DNA from: Azolla caroliniana | Lineage: Eukaryota; Polypodiophyta | DNA: 64,000 nucleotides | Assembly: GCA_043228905.1 (NCBI GenBank) | Contig: JBHGNT010000016.1 | Location: 1,364,001 to 1,428,000, forward strand | Direction: 5' to 3' | Shown: positions 1 through 10,407 of the stretch, one piece after another | Position numbering within the stretch: position 1 is the first letter of the stretch | How the letters are laid out: each line of letters opens with the position of its first letter | Notes under the pieces: model-generated | What the model was told of the DNA's origin: nothing | Seen by the model: only the letters and a program-made list of their open reading frames with translations | The model's database searches: none | Program-made: the position numbers and the translations under genes

Positions 1-644
1 TTTTATTACTAAGAAACCACTATGCTCGTTCTACTTTCTCGTGGGGTGCAGTATTATGGGGTGTCCTTCATGGAGATGTTATGAATTACGAACGTATGCA
101 TGCTTCTCATGTTTTTTACTTTTCCAATGGGTACATCTATCTCACTTCATTTCCATCTGTTATTCCTCGGTTTAGAACTGAAAATCTGGTTATTTGGCGT
201 ATTGTTACGTCACTAGCGCTGTGGATAATATGGAAAACGAGATGCGATGCTGTTTTTAATAATGCTCACATACATCTCAATAATATGCTTATTGAATTCT
301 GGTGGTTATTTGTCCACACCATACGTGGACAATATGATGATTTGCAGGGTACAACTGATGCTCAAAGGCAACAACAAGTGGACTTTAAGAAACGGTGGCG
401 AGGGCTTCACTTATTTTCAGATACGTCTCCTGGTATGAAGTGGAATTATTCCATTCCTCCTTTTTTATTGCATAGCTTGTAGATGGTGTTCCATTTGTTC
501 CTATTGTGATATCATCTGTATCATCAAATGTTGGTATTAGGTTTTGTATTACAATAGAGGTGAGATGAAATGTCTCCCTCTGTTTTCTATATGTACATTT
601 CTCAAGTAATTTACTAAGGTGTATCTTTAAAAAAAAAAAAAAAA
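1..644 (+). mobile_element. 3' end of a plant L1-type LINE
   Basis: An open frame from base 3 encodes the end of a LINE ORF2. It is followed by about 145 bases of 3' UTR and an A-run at 629-644. The order C-terminal ORF2, UTR, poly(A) is that of a retroposed LINE. The 5' part lies outside the window, so I cannot tell whether the copy is full length. It is related to, but clearly diverged from, the LINE at 1589-11839. Confidence 0.75.
3..482 (+). pseudogene. LINE ORF2 C-terminal fragment
   Basis: The frame is open from base 3 to the TAG at 480-482; the first ATG inside it is at 81. The motif WxIWKTRCDAVF and the late W/R-rich stretch (KKRWRGLHLF, then WNYSIPPF) match the post-zinc-finger tail of L1-type plant ORF2. 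The same segment recurs at 11314-11652 as YIWKVRCLKVF and RWNYQPP. This region follows the reverse transcriptase and zf-RVT domains and has no known catalytic residues. The start of the protein is cut off by the window edge. Confidence 0.7.
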
Positions 645-1575
645 GTTTTACTTACAATAATTTAAACACAAGTGTTTCTTTCTGTCTTTTTGTATTTGAA
701 AATTGTTCCTCTTTTCATTTGGGCATATAGGTCATTCTCATTCTGACTTGGAGACCAATTTACTTGATCCATGACATGGTGGAGGTGAGGGAATATGCCA
801 CAGGGAATTTCATGGGAAGAGTGCTAATAACAAAATTCTATATGCTATGAAGATGCTTCATATTATTGGTAGGAAACCTCAATGTGAGGTAAAACAAAAA
901 CTATTTTTTTGGAAAAAAAAAAACAAAAACTATTAAAGCACAATGCGATGCTCCAAAATACTCCAAGAATAACTGAAATTTGCTAAGTGAAACATCATAG
1001 AGCTGGAGATACTCATGCAATTATGGTTTAAGGAACCGCTTACATAAGAAGAATTCATCTACAACAATTGGATTGAACTTTGAAGACCAAATGGTTACAT
1101 CATGTCCACATAATTGATAATCCCCAAAGTCTTAGTTCATTGAAAAATTGGATGTATTGTGAGGTAGCTTTGGGAACGAAACTAAATATCCAAAAATTCT
1201 TTCCAAAATGTCATGTTGAGAAATGACTAGAGGGGTGTTGCCTCACCCCGCCTCACACTTTCCAAATAATGGTACCAAATTTGAACCAAAATTACATCTC
1301 TTGGATCTTGTCTATGTGATTCTTCTTTGATGAATATTTATCTCAATTGGTAAAAGAACAAATAAGGAACCATAAGAACAATCTCTCTTTTAATGTCAAA
1401 ACATGTTAGATTCTTGCTTAGAAATTTTTTCTACTAAGAGTATGACTTAACTATGGTTTGTAGTTGCTCATTGTGACGTTTTATCCATGGAGCAATAAAT
1501 AATAATAATAAGCAATATATGTACCTTGTTGGCTGCAATTTAATTCATTGGTATGAGATGATAAAAAAGATAATG
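645..1575. other. AT-rich spacer, nothing recognised
   Basis: No open frame with recognisable protein similarity, no RNA gene and no clear repeat boundary is visible here. There are short A-runs near 905-925 and an AATAAT-type simple stretch near 1495-1510. Confidence 0.5.
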
Positions 1576-1588
1576 AAGATGGTATTGG
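1576..1588. repeat. Left target-site duplication of LINE-A
   Basis: AAGATGGTATTGG at 1576-1588 matches AAGATGCTATTGG at 11840-11852 at 12 of 13 bases. The right copy directly follows the poly(A) of the LINE, as expected for target-primed insertion. Confidence 0.8.
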
Positions 1589-1592
1589 TGCG

Positions 1593-1811
1593 ATGACTCT
1601 CTTAGATAGAGGGATGCAAGAGGTGCCACCGCTTCAGAGCACAAAAGTATCGCGGGATCTATTTGAAGCGGGTCGGGAACGACCGGCTGAGAATCCCGTA
1701 GGGGATTTGCATCCTGCTGTGGAGACCATACCCCCCGAAATAGGTGTTAGGTTGCCCCATAACATGGGGATCGGCCCAAACATGGGCGTCAACATCACTG
1801 CTTTCGGATGA
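1593..1811 (+). CDS. ORF1 C-terminal remnant of LINE-A
   Basis: This 72-codon frame starts four bases after the LINE boundary. It is probably the tail of a longer ORF1 lost by 5' truncation. The residues are rich in proline and glycine and show no domain I can name. Its TGA stop (1809-1811) overlaps the ATG of ORF2 (1808-1810) as ATGA, an arrangement that allows termination-reinitiation. It is not expected to make an independent product. Confidence 0.4.
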   Translation: MTLLDRGMQEVPPLQSTKVSRDLFEAGRERPAENPVGDLHPAVETIPPEIGVRLPHNMGIGPNMGVNITAFG

Positions 1812-2715
1812 GGATCCTAACGTGGAATGTACAGGGCCTTGGTGGAGGCTGACAACACCAAGAGTGCAGAAGACTTCAGGAGGAGCTGAATCCCCTTAAT
1901 ATAGGGGGCCATATTGACATATTGCTTTTGCAGGAACACCACCTCTTGCAAGAGCGAACTCAGAGCTTAGTAAACCCCTTGTCGGGTGGGTGGACCACAT
2001 GGTGGTCAGCTGCATAGGGTGACCTCCACCGAAGAGGAGGGGTCTGCATCTCGATCAACGATAAGGCCCGATACGAAGTAACATCATCTGGCACGCTGGT
2101 GGAGGTTCGGGCCTTATACGTGCTTCTGAAATGGAATCGCCTACAGGTTGGGGTGCTAAACATTTATGCCCCTAACTCAACCCCCGAGAGAGCAATCTTT
2201 TGGAGGATGTTAGCGACAACATTACCTGATGCCGAGGCTTGGGTAATGGCAGGTGATTTCAACATGACTGAACACCTGGGAGATAGGAAAGGAGAGACCC
2301 AGAGGCCTATTTATGGTGTGGAGCTGGATTCATGGGCTTTCCTAATTGGCAAAATCGGGGTGAAGGATACATGGGGCTCTTCCCTTAGGAGAAGCTCACA
2401 TTCGTTGCACTTTTCCAAAGCCGTCGGGAATGCTAGGGGCGGTAGTCTTGCATGACTAGATCACATATACATCAGCTCATCCCTCGAAGAGCTTGGGGGC
2501 TCCTTTGCTATCTTGGCAGGTCTTACCTTTTCAGATCATCACCCAGTGAGACTAGACCTTAACCCACCCAACGATAGCAAGGGCAGTCTCAATGTGAAGA
2601 TCCCCACAAAGATCATGAAGAGTGAAGAGGTGAAGGCCGGTTTACAAAGTATATGGCAAGACACCATGGGCAGTGAATCAGCCATCGAAGATTTACAGAA
2701 AAAATTGGCCCTCTC
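1808..2715 (+). pseudogene. LINE-A ORF2, APE-type endonuclease part (broken)
   Basis: ORF2 opens with MRILTWNVQGLGG, the usual start of plant L1 endonuclease (an N in NVQG corresponds to the metal-site asparagine). A TGA stops it at 1850-1852. Later frames carry LLLQEHH (catalytic Glu region), LNIYAPN, MAGDFNM and SDHHPVRLDL (the D-H pair near the end of the APE fold). All landmark motifs are present, but two or more stops or frame changes separate them. The copia element interrupts the protein after the endonuclease, before the reverse transcriptase. Confidence 0.8.
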
Positions 2716-3021
2716 TGTTGTAGACAAGGCCGTCAATGCGGAAGATCTAGTAGCGTTCTGTTCGTGTTGAATACCTGCATATGACAGTTTCCAAGATCGT
2801 GCACAGAGATAGAGAGAGAGAGAGAGAGAGAGGAGGCACACAAGACTCTTTCTATTCCATAGAAACAATAATACAACCAACCTTACAAAAAGGTTACAAG
2901 GTCACTTTATATAGTGACCGACTTAGGGCAACTACCATTTATGCTAATTACACAAATGGCCCAAACTTGATCTATACAAAGGGATAGTGTGAATACGTCC
3001 ATTATACACTTGTATTCGACA
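2716..3021 (-). repeat. Copia 3' LTR
   Basis: 306 bp with TG...CA ends in plus-strand reading. It contains an (AG)n tract near 2809-2832. Apart from two bases in that tract and one A/G difference it matches the LTR at 7935-8242. Confidence 0.93.
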
Positions 3022-3030
3022 CTCCCCCGT
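3022..3030 (-). other. Copia polypurine tract
   Basis: In element orientation ACGGGGGAG directly precedes the 3' LTR (TGTCGAATAC). This is the expected primer site for plus-strand DNA synthesis. Confidence 0.8.
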
Positions 3031-3214
3031 AATGGGCGTATACATGAGTTATCTAAGATTACAGGTATAAACCTAGGTTCTCTGACATATCAGTTTTGTT
3101 CGAGTCGGCAGGGTCCGAAGGCAGAAGACCGAACTGGTCGGGTCGGAAGAGTTGAAGCCGATCATTAAGGAACTGATGTCGGTTGTCTGAAACCATCCCG
3201 CGCTGTGTCCGGCT

Positions 3215-6200
3215 CTAACCGGACTGGTTTGTCGTTACGCCCATCTGATGCCGAAGAGACCGAAAACGGTCTGCCGAAAGACACTTGGTCATTCCATCTG
3301 CGACATTGTCGGTTGTGGATATTTTCTCTAGACCGATTTTCCCTGAAATGACGCAGTCCCGAACGAAGTGATATCGAACGTCGATATGTTTGGAGGCGTT
3401 GTGGTGAACCGGATTTTTCGACAAGGCAACAACACCTTGACTGTCGCTATAGACAACTGGGGCCGAGTCATGGTCGACTTGTCGAAACGTGTGCGCCAGC
3501 CGGCCGAGCCACAAAGCTTCTTTTGCAGCGTCGGACGCAGCTACATATTCTGCTTCGGTCGTTGAGGTCGCTGTGCACTCCTGAAGTTTCGACTTCCACG
3601 AAATTGCTCCATTGCCGAATTTGAAGCAGTATCCAGTTGTTGATTTCCGACTGTCTATACAGCCGGCGAAGTCCGAGTCGGTGTAACCGACTACGCCTGA
3701 GGTTCGGTTTGGACCGAAAAGAATGCTGTGGTCTTTTGTGCCAGCCAAATATTTGAACACATGCTTGACTGCGTTCCAATGCGATCGGCCAGGATTGTGC
3801 ATAAATTTGCTAACGACTCCTACGGCATGAGAGATATCAGGCCGTGTCGCGACCATCAGGTACATAAGGGAGCCGACTGCCGGTGCATATGGTACCGACT
3901 TCATATCTTCCCCCTCCGAACCGGATGTCGGGCAGTCTCGCTGAGAGAGCCGAAGATTCATGGGGAGCGGGGTTGAAGCAGATTTGGCTGATTGCATGTT
4001 GAAGCGTTCCAAGACACGTCCGATATAGTCGGTCTGAGACAAAAAAAGATGTCGTTTATCACGATGCCGACTAATCTTCATGCCGAGTATGTGTCGTGCC
4101 GGACCGAGGTCCTTCATGACAAACTTCAACCGCAGTTGCCGAATGAGATCGGCAAGTTCGCCCGCGTGGCGTCCAGAAATTAGCATGTCGTCCACGTAAA
4201 TGATGAGGAAGATGGGTGATCCATCTTGAGCTGTGTTGGTAAAAAGACAATGGTCCTCATTGCTTTTTGAGAAGCCGATCGATTGGATGAAGTCGTCGAA
4301 CTTCTTGTACCATTGTCGCGGTGCCTGTTTGAGGCCGTATAGACTCTTCCTGAGTCGGCAGACTAGATGTTCTTGGCCAATTGCCACGAAGCCTTTTGGC
4401 TGCTCCATATAAATTTCCTCTTCAAGATCGCCATGGAGGAAGGCTGTTTTGACATCTAGCTGAATCAGCTCCAAGTTGTCGGCTGCCACTACGCCGAGTA
4501 GAAAACGAAGGGTTGTCATTTTCACCACTGGTGAAAAAATCTCGTCGAAGTCGACGCCATATTCTTGTCTGAAGCCCTTCGCAACTAATCTGGCCTTGTA
4601 CTTTGGGGTGGTCGAATCAGACGTCTCTTTTAGTCGATAGACCCACTTGCAAGGAAGAGCACGTCGATTCTTAGGTAATTCGACCAGATCCCAAGTCTTG
4701 TTTGCCTGAATGGAGTGCATTTCCGACTCCATCGCCAGATGCCAGGTGGCTGAATCGACAGATGTCGATGCTTCTTCATAAGACGTCGGTTCGCCGGCGT
4801 CGGTGAAGAAAATTCCAGGAGAATACCTCTCCGGAGGTTGCGACAGTCTCTCGGATCGTCGAGGTATAATTGGACTGGTCGTATCAGGTATCGAGGTCGG
4901 ATGGTCCGAAAGCGAATTATTCTGCTGTGCCGAGTCGGAGTTGTCCGAGTCGGTAGTGTAAGGTTCAGCTACCTGTGAAGCTGACCGTGTGTTAAGAGCG
5001 GGGCCTTCTTGAAGGGTCGGCACATCGGAAAATGTTACCCTTCGGACTTCGATCGGTGTTTCGACTGATGGAGTCATAGCCGACTCGTTGAACACAACGT
5101 CCGAACTTCGAACGATTTGTCTGCGTTCGGGGTCCCAGAGTCGGTATCCCATTTCGCCGTCTGATCCATATCCAAGGAAAATGCATTTCCTGGACCGAGG
5201 TGCAAGTTTTCGGCGATCATCTTTCGGAATAAGGGCGTACGCCTCGCATCCGAAGATCCTCAGCTTGTCGTAATTCGGCTTGCTGCCGATCCATAGTTCC
5301 TGAGGAATTTGAAGTCCTAGAGGTCTGCTTGGCGACATATTGATTATGTGTACTGCCGTGAGTAGAGCCTCTGCCCAGAAGCCATCCGACAGTCCGGAGT
5401 GTTGGAGCATGGAAACTATCTGTTCTTGGATTGTCCGATTCATGCGTTCTGCAATCCCGTTTTGCTCCGGACTGTGTGGTGCCGTAAATTCACGTCGGAT
5501 GCCGCGTTGTCGGCAGAATTTGACGAATTTTTCTGATTTGAACTCTCCCCCATTGTCGGTCCGAAAGCATTTCAGTTTTCGGTCAGTTTGATTTTCTACC
5601 ATAGCGAGCCAATCGGAGAAGATCGAGAAGACACGATCTTTGGTACGAATTGGATAAGCCCACACCTTTCGAGTCGAATCGTCAATAAAACTGACGAAGT
5701 AAGAGGCACCGCCGAGAGACTGATGCGGCATTGGGCCACAGACGTCCGAGTGGACTAAATCGAGAGGTCTCGTTTCTCTTGGTGCTGATGTCGGGTGTGA
5801 TGCGGCTGCTTGTTTGCCATACTGGCAATGTTCGCAGAATTGATGGTCCGAGAAGGAGAGTTTAGGGATGTATCCGGCTCTAGATAGGTGCGTAATGCCG
5901 GCCTTGCTGAGGTGTCCTAATCTTCTGTGCCATAGTGATGACACAGGAATGTCCACCAAAAACAGGTTACCCTCTCTGAGCGTAACATGTAACGGATACA
6001 GTGAGTGTATCTTGGGTCCTCTAGCAAGCAGGAGGTTCCCCCTGTGGAGTGTCCACCCTCCCGAAGAAAAACCGGCACGAATGCCGTCTTCATCTAGTTG
6101 TCCGACTGAGATCAATGGCCTTGAGAGCTCGGGTACATGTCGGACATTGTGAAGTACAAGTGTAGAGCCACCTGCAAGGTTGAGCTCTACTGTGCCGATT

Positions 6201-6805
6201 CCAATGATGTCACAGTGTTGCGAGTTGCCGACTCGAACTGAGTCGGAGTGACGGATCGTATATTGCCGAAATTGGGATCGATGAGGAGTCACGTGAAATG
6301 ACGCGTCCGAATCTAAGAGCCATGTGCTCGATTCTTCAGTCGTGAGCAGAACTTCTGATCCGACTGGATTTTCGATTGATAGTATATTCGGGTCGTTTGG
6401 TAGCACATCAGCTGAGAAGCTGACGTAATTGATCTCCTCATGCCGGCCACTCTTCTTGTCTGATTTCTGAGACTTGTCGTTCTTGTTCTTGAGTGCGCGG
6501 CAGTCGGCTTTGATGTGTCCGGGTTTCTTGCAATAGTTGCAGATTCGATTGTCCCGTGACTGGCTCCGTCTTCGCTGATTGTTCGGCTGCCTTGAGGAAT
6601 CTCTTCCTCGTATGTTCGATCGGTCTGTCGAACCTTGTACTACATAAGCGTCGTCTGTTGAGTCTTTGGCGAAAGACTTTCTCCGAGCTGCTTCGGTCAG
6701 GATTGCGCTCGTGACTTCGGAGTATTTAATAGCCGTGGTTGACGCGTTGCACACGGTTGTGACGAAAGTTTCCCATGATGAGGGAAGGCTGCTCATGAGT
6801 ATCAT
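3215..6805 (-). CDS. Copia polyprotein: zinc knuckle, protease, integrase, RT, RNase H
   Basis: 1196 codons. Order: gag C-terminus; CCHC knuckle CNYCKKPGHIKADC (about residue 90); protease near residue 165; integrase with HHCC (HRRLGH...CEHC) and a D-D-E core (DLVHSDVCG, FIDDSTRKV, FRTDNGGEF, NGIAERMN); reverse transcriptase with IYVDDML; RNase H with YTDSDFAG and EAEY. The protease motif reads LLDSDASFHV where the family has D-S/T-G-A, so the glycine after the catalytic Asp is replaced by Asp, which should impair processing. The given start is simply the first ATG after an amber stop at 6836-6838. The same frame continues upstream as gag, so in life this would be one polyprotein with the entry at 6836-7249. 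Confidence 0.92.
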   Translation of the reverse strand: MILMSSLPSSWETFVTTVCNASTTAIKYSEVTSAILTEAARRKSFAKDSTDDAYVVQGSTDRSNIRGRDSSRQPNNQRRRSQSRDNRICNYCKKPGHIKADCRALKNKNDKSQKSDKKSGRHEEINYVSFSADVLPNDPNILSIENPVGSEVLLTTEESSTWLLDSDASFHVTPHRSQFRQYTIRHSDSVRVGNSQHCDIIGIGTVELNLAGGSTLVLHNVRHVPELSRPLISVGQLDEDGIRAGFSSGGWTLHRGNLLLARGPKIHSLYPLHVTLREGNLFLVDIPVSSLWHRRLGHLSKAGITHLSRAGYIPKLSFSDHQFCEHCQYGKQAAASHPTSAPRETRPLDLVHSDVCGPMPHQSLGGASYFVSFIDDSTRKVWAYPIRTKDRVFSIFSDWLAMVENQTDRKLKCFRTDNGGEFKSEKFVKFCRQRGIRREFTAPHSPEQNGIAERMNRTIQEQIVSMLQHSGLSDGFWAEALLTAVHIINMSPSRPLGLQIPQELWIGSKPNYDKLRIFGCEAYALIPKDDRRKLAPRSRKCIFLGYGSDGEMGYRLWDPERRQIVRSSDVVFNESAMTPSVETPIEVRRVTFSDVPTLQEGPALNTRSASQVAEPYTTDSDNSDSAQQNNSLSDHPTSIPDTTSPIIPRRSERLSQPPERYSPGIFFTDAGEPTSYEEASTSVDSATWHLAMESEMHSIQANKTWDLVELPKNRRALPCKWVYRLKETSDSTTPKYKARLVAKGFRQEYGVDFDEIFSPVVKMTTLRFLLGVVAADNLELIQLDVKTAFLHGDLEEEIYMEQPKGFVAIGQEHLVCRLRKSLYGLKQAPRQWYKKFDDFIQSIGFSKSNEDHCLFTNTAQDGSPIFLIIYVDDMLISGRHAGELADLIRQLRLKFVMKDLGPARHILGMKISRHRDKRHLFLSQTDYIGRVLERFNMQSAKSASTPLPMNLRLSQRDCPTSGSEGEDMKSVPYAPAVGSLMYLMVATRPDISHAVGVVSKFMHNPGRSHWNAVKHVFKYLAGTKDHSILFGPNRTSGVVGYTDSDFAGCIDSRKSTTGYCFKFGNGAISWKSKLQECTATSTTEAEYVAASDAAKEALWLGRLAHTFRQVDHDSAPVVYSDSQGVVALSKNPVHHNASKHIDVRYHFVRDCVISGKIGLEKISTTDNVADGMTKCLSADRFRSLRHQMGVTTNQSG

Positions 6806-6835
6806 TGCTCTAAGTTCATCCTCGATTGCCGTCCC

Positions 6836-7249
6836 CTAAGATGAGATTTGGGATCTTATGCTTTCGTACTCATTGAGATGTGCTTGAACCGAATCTGATT
6901 CTTTCATCCGCAAGTTGTAGAGGCGCCGGATCAGAAACATCTTTGTTGCAGCGACCTTCTTTTCGTAGGTGTCCGACAGTGTTTTCCACAGTTCGAATGC
7001 TGTCGTACACGATTGCACCGTAAAGTATACCGATTCCGATAGGTGCATCCGAATCGTGGCGCGGACGATTCTGTCCAGCTTCTGCCACTCAATTGGTTTG
7101 TATCCTTCTGGAGGTTCTTCATTTTCGATGGGATCGATTTGCCCCTTGACTATGAGATAGTCCTGCATTTGCTCCTTCCAGAAATTGAAGTTCGATCCAT
7201 CGAACTTTCGTAGACTCATTTCTGACGAGCCGGATGTTGATGCCATCAA
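6836..7249 (-). CDS. Copia gag N-terminal part, ends at in-frame amber stop
   Basis: 137 codons in the same frame as the long polyprotein. MMASTSGSSEMSLRKFDGSN followed by FWKEQMQDYL and LWKTLSDTYEKK is the UBN2/DUF4219-type gag of plant copia elements. It normally continues without break into the capsid end and zinc knuckle. Here a TAG at 6836-6838 ends it, and open frame resumes directly after. One base change would explain the stop. It lies inside gag, not at a gag/pol border, so programmed readthrough is unlikely but not excluded. Confidence 0.85.
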   Translation of the reverse strand: MMASTSGSSEMSLRKFDGSNFNFWKEQMQDYLIVKGQIDPIENEEPPEGYKPIEWQKLDRIVRATIRMHLSESVYFTVQSCTTAFELWKTLSDTYEKKVAATKMFLIRRLYNLRMKESDSVQAHLNEYESIRSQISS

Positions 7250-7920
7250 ATTTGGTTTCGGTTGACGAAGCTCGGTTCGGAGTTGACTACGAACCTTGTT
7301 GGAGTGCAGCCGGTTGGCTCACCCGATATCGTTCTAGTCGGATTTGAACCCGAGTCGGTTCGGCTTCGGATATATGTATTGTTGAACTTGCTCGAATTGA
7401 CTCCGGTAACTTGAGGGACAGAACCGACTGGTCTTCCCGAATGTTGCCGAGTCGGAGTGAGCCCGGTTCGCTTCCGAATATATATGCCGAATACCGATTA
7501 TTGAAACCGATTGTCTGGACCGATTCTGCTTCGGGTGACTGCAGCGACGAGAGAGACGGATCCAACTGATCCTCCCGAATGTCGATCAGCCGGATGAAGC
7601 ACGAATTGGGGTTGTTGTCTTGAGACTGATCTGCACCGAGTGGTTACAATGAGCGGCGAGCAGCGTTTGATGACCTCTTCGGATGCCGTTTAACCGAGTG
7701 GAGCACGATCGTGTCAATGTTGCACAAGGGGATTTCACCTCGAGCGGTTACGATCACAAGGAACAGAGTACAACCGGCTGGCTTACTCCAAGCGAAGATG
7801 ATCTAACGCGATGAGATGCAAGCCTCGTTTTTCTTCTTCTTCTCTCTTCTTCGAATGACGCAAGAAACCGAATCGCTATGCAGGCTGAGACGACGGCCGA
7901 CATCGGGTTGAGGAACCTCT

Positions 7921-7932
7921 GCTCTGATACCA
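7921..7932 (-). other. Copia primer binding site (initiator tRNA-Met)
   Basis: TGGTATCAGAGC on the minus strand, two bases inside the 5' LTR. This is the classic plant copia primer site complementary to the 3' end of tRNA-iMet. Confidence 0.92.
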
Positions 7933-7934
7933 GA

Positions 7935-8242
7935 TGTTGTAGACAAGGCCGTCAATGCGGAAGATCTAGTAGCGTTCTGTTCGTGTTGAATACCTGCGTA
8001 TGACAGTTTCCAAGATCGTGCACAGAGATAGAGAGAGAGAGAGAGAGAGAGAGGAGGCACACAAGACTCTTTCTATTCCATAGAAACAATAATACAACCA
8101 ACCTTACAAAAAGGTTACAAGGTCACTTTATATAGTGACCGACTTAGGGCAACTACCATTTATGCTAATTACACAAATGGCCCAAACTTGATCTATACAA
8201 AGGGATAGTGTGAATACGTCCATTATACACTTGTATTCGACA
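7935..8242 (-). repeat. Copia 5' LTR
   Basis: 308 bp, TGTTG...CGACA in plus-strand reading, followed by the target duplication CTCTC at 8243-8247. It would carry the promoter of the element on the minus strand. Confidence 0.93.
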
Positions 8243-9961
8243 CTCTCCTCCTCCTTCTTATAACAGGAGACCAAGCGCGCCCTCCAGCAGGTTAGAGCCA
8301 TTGAAACAAAATTAAGGAAGGTTGTTGCGGCAGCGGAACGGTTGCTATAGGTAGACCCTGGCTGCACTTGGTCTAGAGCTAAGCAGGAGGAAGCAAAGAT
8401 GAAGGTACAGGAAAGGACTTTGGAGAAGAACCGAATGTTGTTTCGAAGAAACGCAACATGGTGGGCTAGAAAAGACGACAAGGTCAATCAACATTTCTTT
8501 CACTACAAGGCACCCAAGGGTGGTGGTGGACGTATACAAGGGTTGCGAAAACCAGACGGCTTGATAACGGAGGACAAGACTGAGATTCTGGAAATGGCAA
8601 CACAATATTATCGTGACCTCCTCGCACCTATGCATGTGAGGCAACACACGGAGCTGGCTGATCGAGTGATGTCTTGCATTCACCCCAAGGTAACCCAGGC
8701 GATGGAAGTTGTGCTCGATAGCCCCATCTCTCGTTTAGAACTCTCGGAGGCGCTTAGGGGATTGTGAAGGGGTGCATGCCCCGGCCCCGATGGTCTCTCA
8801 CGAGATTTCTTCGAGATTCATTGGGAATGTGTTATCCCGTCTTTGGAAGCCGGAGTTCAAGAGATTTGGTCCTCAGGAAAGATGCCAATTGGTGTGGCTG
8901 AGGGGATGATATATCTCATCCCCAAAGCGTTAGAGCGAAGCCTAGAGTTGCGCCAGTGGCGTCCAATCACGATCCTTAACACGACATACAAGATACTCGC
9001 TAAAGTCCTACCTCGGCAGTTAGCAAGCTTCTTACCGGACATCATACATGACAATCAAACTGGATTTATCAAGAACAGGTGTATCTTTGATAATGTGTTG
9101 CTTCTTTGGGAAGCTATGGCATTGGCCGGCCGCTCTGCATCGAGCTCGGCTATTCTGATGTTAGACTTCGAGAAGGCCTATGACAGGGTGTTATGGCCCT
9201 TTTTGGAAAATGTGATGAGAGATTTGGGCCTACCTCAAAAATGGAGGAATTGCACTTCTGCACTCTATTGGACAGCTACGAGTAGCGTGCTGATGGCTGG
9301 TTCTAGGGGACCCGCCTTCCAACTACAACGCTTAGTGAGGCAAGGTTGTCCCCTAGCCCCATATCTCTATCTCTTTGTAATTGAGGCTTTCTCCGCCTAC
9401 TTACAAGCACCAACCAACGGGATGCGGGGATTGCCCATCCCCAATGCGACTGAAGATTTGCTGTTATCTAAATATGCCGACGATACGGTTCTTTTCTTGC
9501 AAGGTGATGAGGAGAATTTGCAGCGGGCTGAACATCTTGTCGAGGACTTTTGTCAGGCGGCTGGTGCCGAGATCAATTGGAATAAAACCCAAGGCCTATG
9601 GTTCAGCGAACAAGAGAAACCAAGATGGCAACCCCATGCCGATTTTATGTGGGTCCCTGATGGGACGACGTTCAAGTACCTTGGATTTACGATGGGGAGG
9701 TCAATCCCCAAGGGAGCGCAATTGGCTCACGTACAAGCCAAAATAAATAGGAAGTTGACCCAATGGAGTAGATCTAAACTATCCTTCGCTGGTAGGGTCC
9801 TTGTTGCGAACCAAGTGCTGCTCGCTACCATCTGGCACTCAGTCTCCTGCTGGATTATGGACCCTGCAGGTCTGCACGCGATTAAGGCTGCATCAAGGGG
9901 TTTATATGGTCAGGTAAGGACAACCAAAGGGCTGCTGCCAGAGTGTCATGGTGTTGGTTAA
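8243..9961 (+). pseudogene. LINE-A ORF2, reverse transcriptase part
   Basis: The frame 8399-8767 and the frame 8843-9961 are in phase, separated by a single TGA at 8765-8767. The residues around it read through as GACPGPDGL, the RT motif-1 region. Further motifs are MIYLIPK, LRQWRPITILNTTYKILAKV, NQTGFIKNRCIFDN, LMLDFEKAYDRV, RQGCPLAPYLY, KYADDTVLF (catalytic YADD) and FKYLGFTMG. The RT would use nicked target DNA as primer. The RT is thus complete except for one stop that could be a C-to-T change. The protein is broken again after 9961. Confidence 0.88.
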
Positions 9962-10407
9962 CGCAACCGCGGGCCAAAGGGTGGCTTGGCCTCATAGACC
10001 CCTTAATGTAGAGTCATTCATTGCTGGCTAAAATGGTGGTTCACTGCCTCCTGCCAAGTAAGGGGTGCTGGAAGGTACTACTTCGCAACAGGCTGCAAGC
10101 AAGGACTCCCAAGTATGGTAGGCCTTGGCCCGACTCCTTGAATTGGTGTTGCATGGGCGGAGTCGCATCCAAGCTAGCTTGCCATCCGGAGGACAGGGTC
10201 GCGAACTCCATCTTGCGGGCATGGTGCCATCTATGACAACATTTGGTCAAACACACCCCGGAGACATTGACCGAATGGACTAGACAACCACTATTTTGGA
10301 ATCCTCACGTGCGAACAAGTGACGTCACGATGCTAGGGTAACTTAAGGGCCTAACATGGGGAAAGCTAGCATAAACAGGCCTCCTATCTATAAACGATTG
10401 GAGACGC

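Larger units (their letters stand above)
2716..8242 (-). mobile_element. Ty1/copia retrotransposon, full-length, inserted in LINE-A
   Basis: Direct LTRs lie at 2716-3021 and 7935-8242, each TGTTG...CGACA. They are flanked by the 5-bp duplication CTCTC at 2711-2715 and 8243-8247. The element reads on the minus strand, so the 5' LTR is the right one. A primer site complementary to initiator tRNA-Met lies at 7921-7932 and a G-rich polypurine tract at 3022-3030. The domain order gag, zinc knuckle, protease, integrase, RT, RNase H is that of copia. The LTRs differ by one visible substitution and the length of a GA tract, so insertion was recent. Confidence 0.95.

Noticed and set aside
2805-2987. 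Peptides with Arg-Glu repeats across the copia LTR.
   Set aside because: They are translations of the (AG)n tract in the LTR.
6836-6838. Programmed amber readthrough in the copia gag.
   Set aside because: The stop is inside gag, upstream of the zinc knuckle, where readthrough has no obvious use; a point mutation is simpler.
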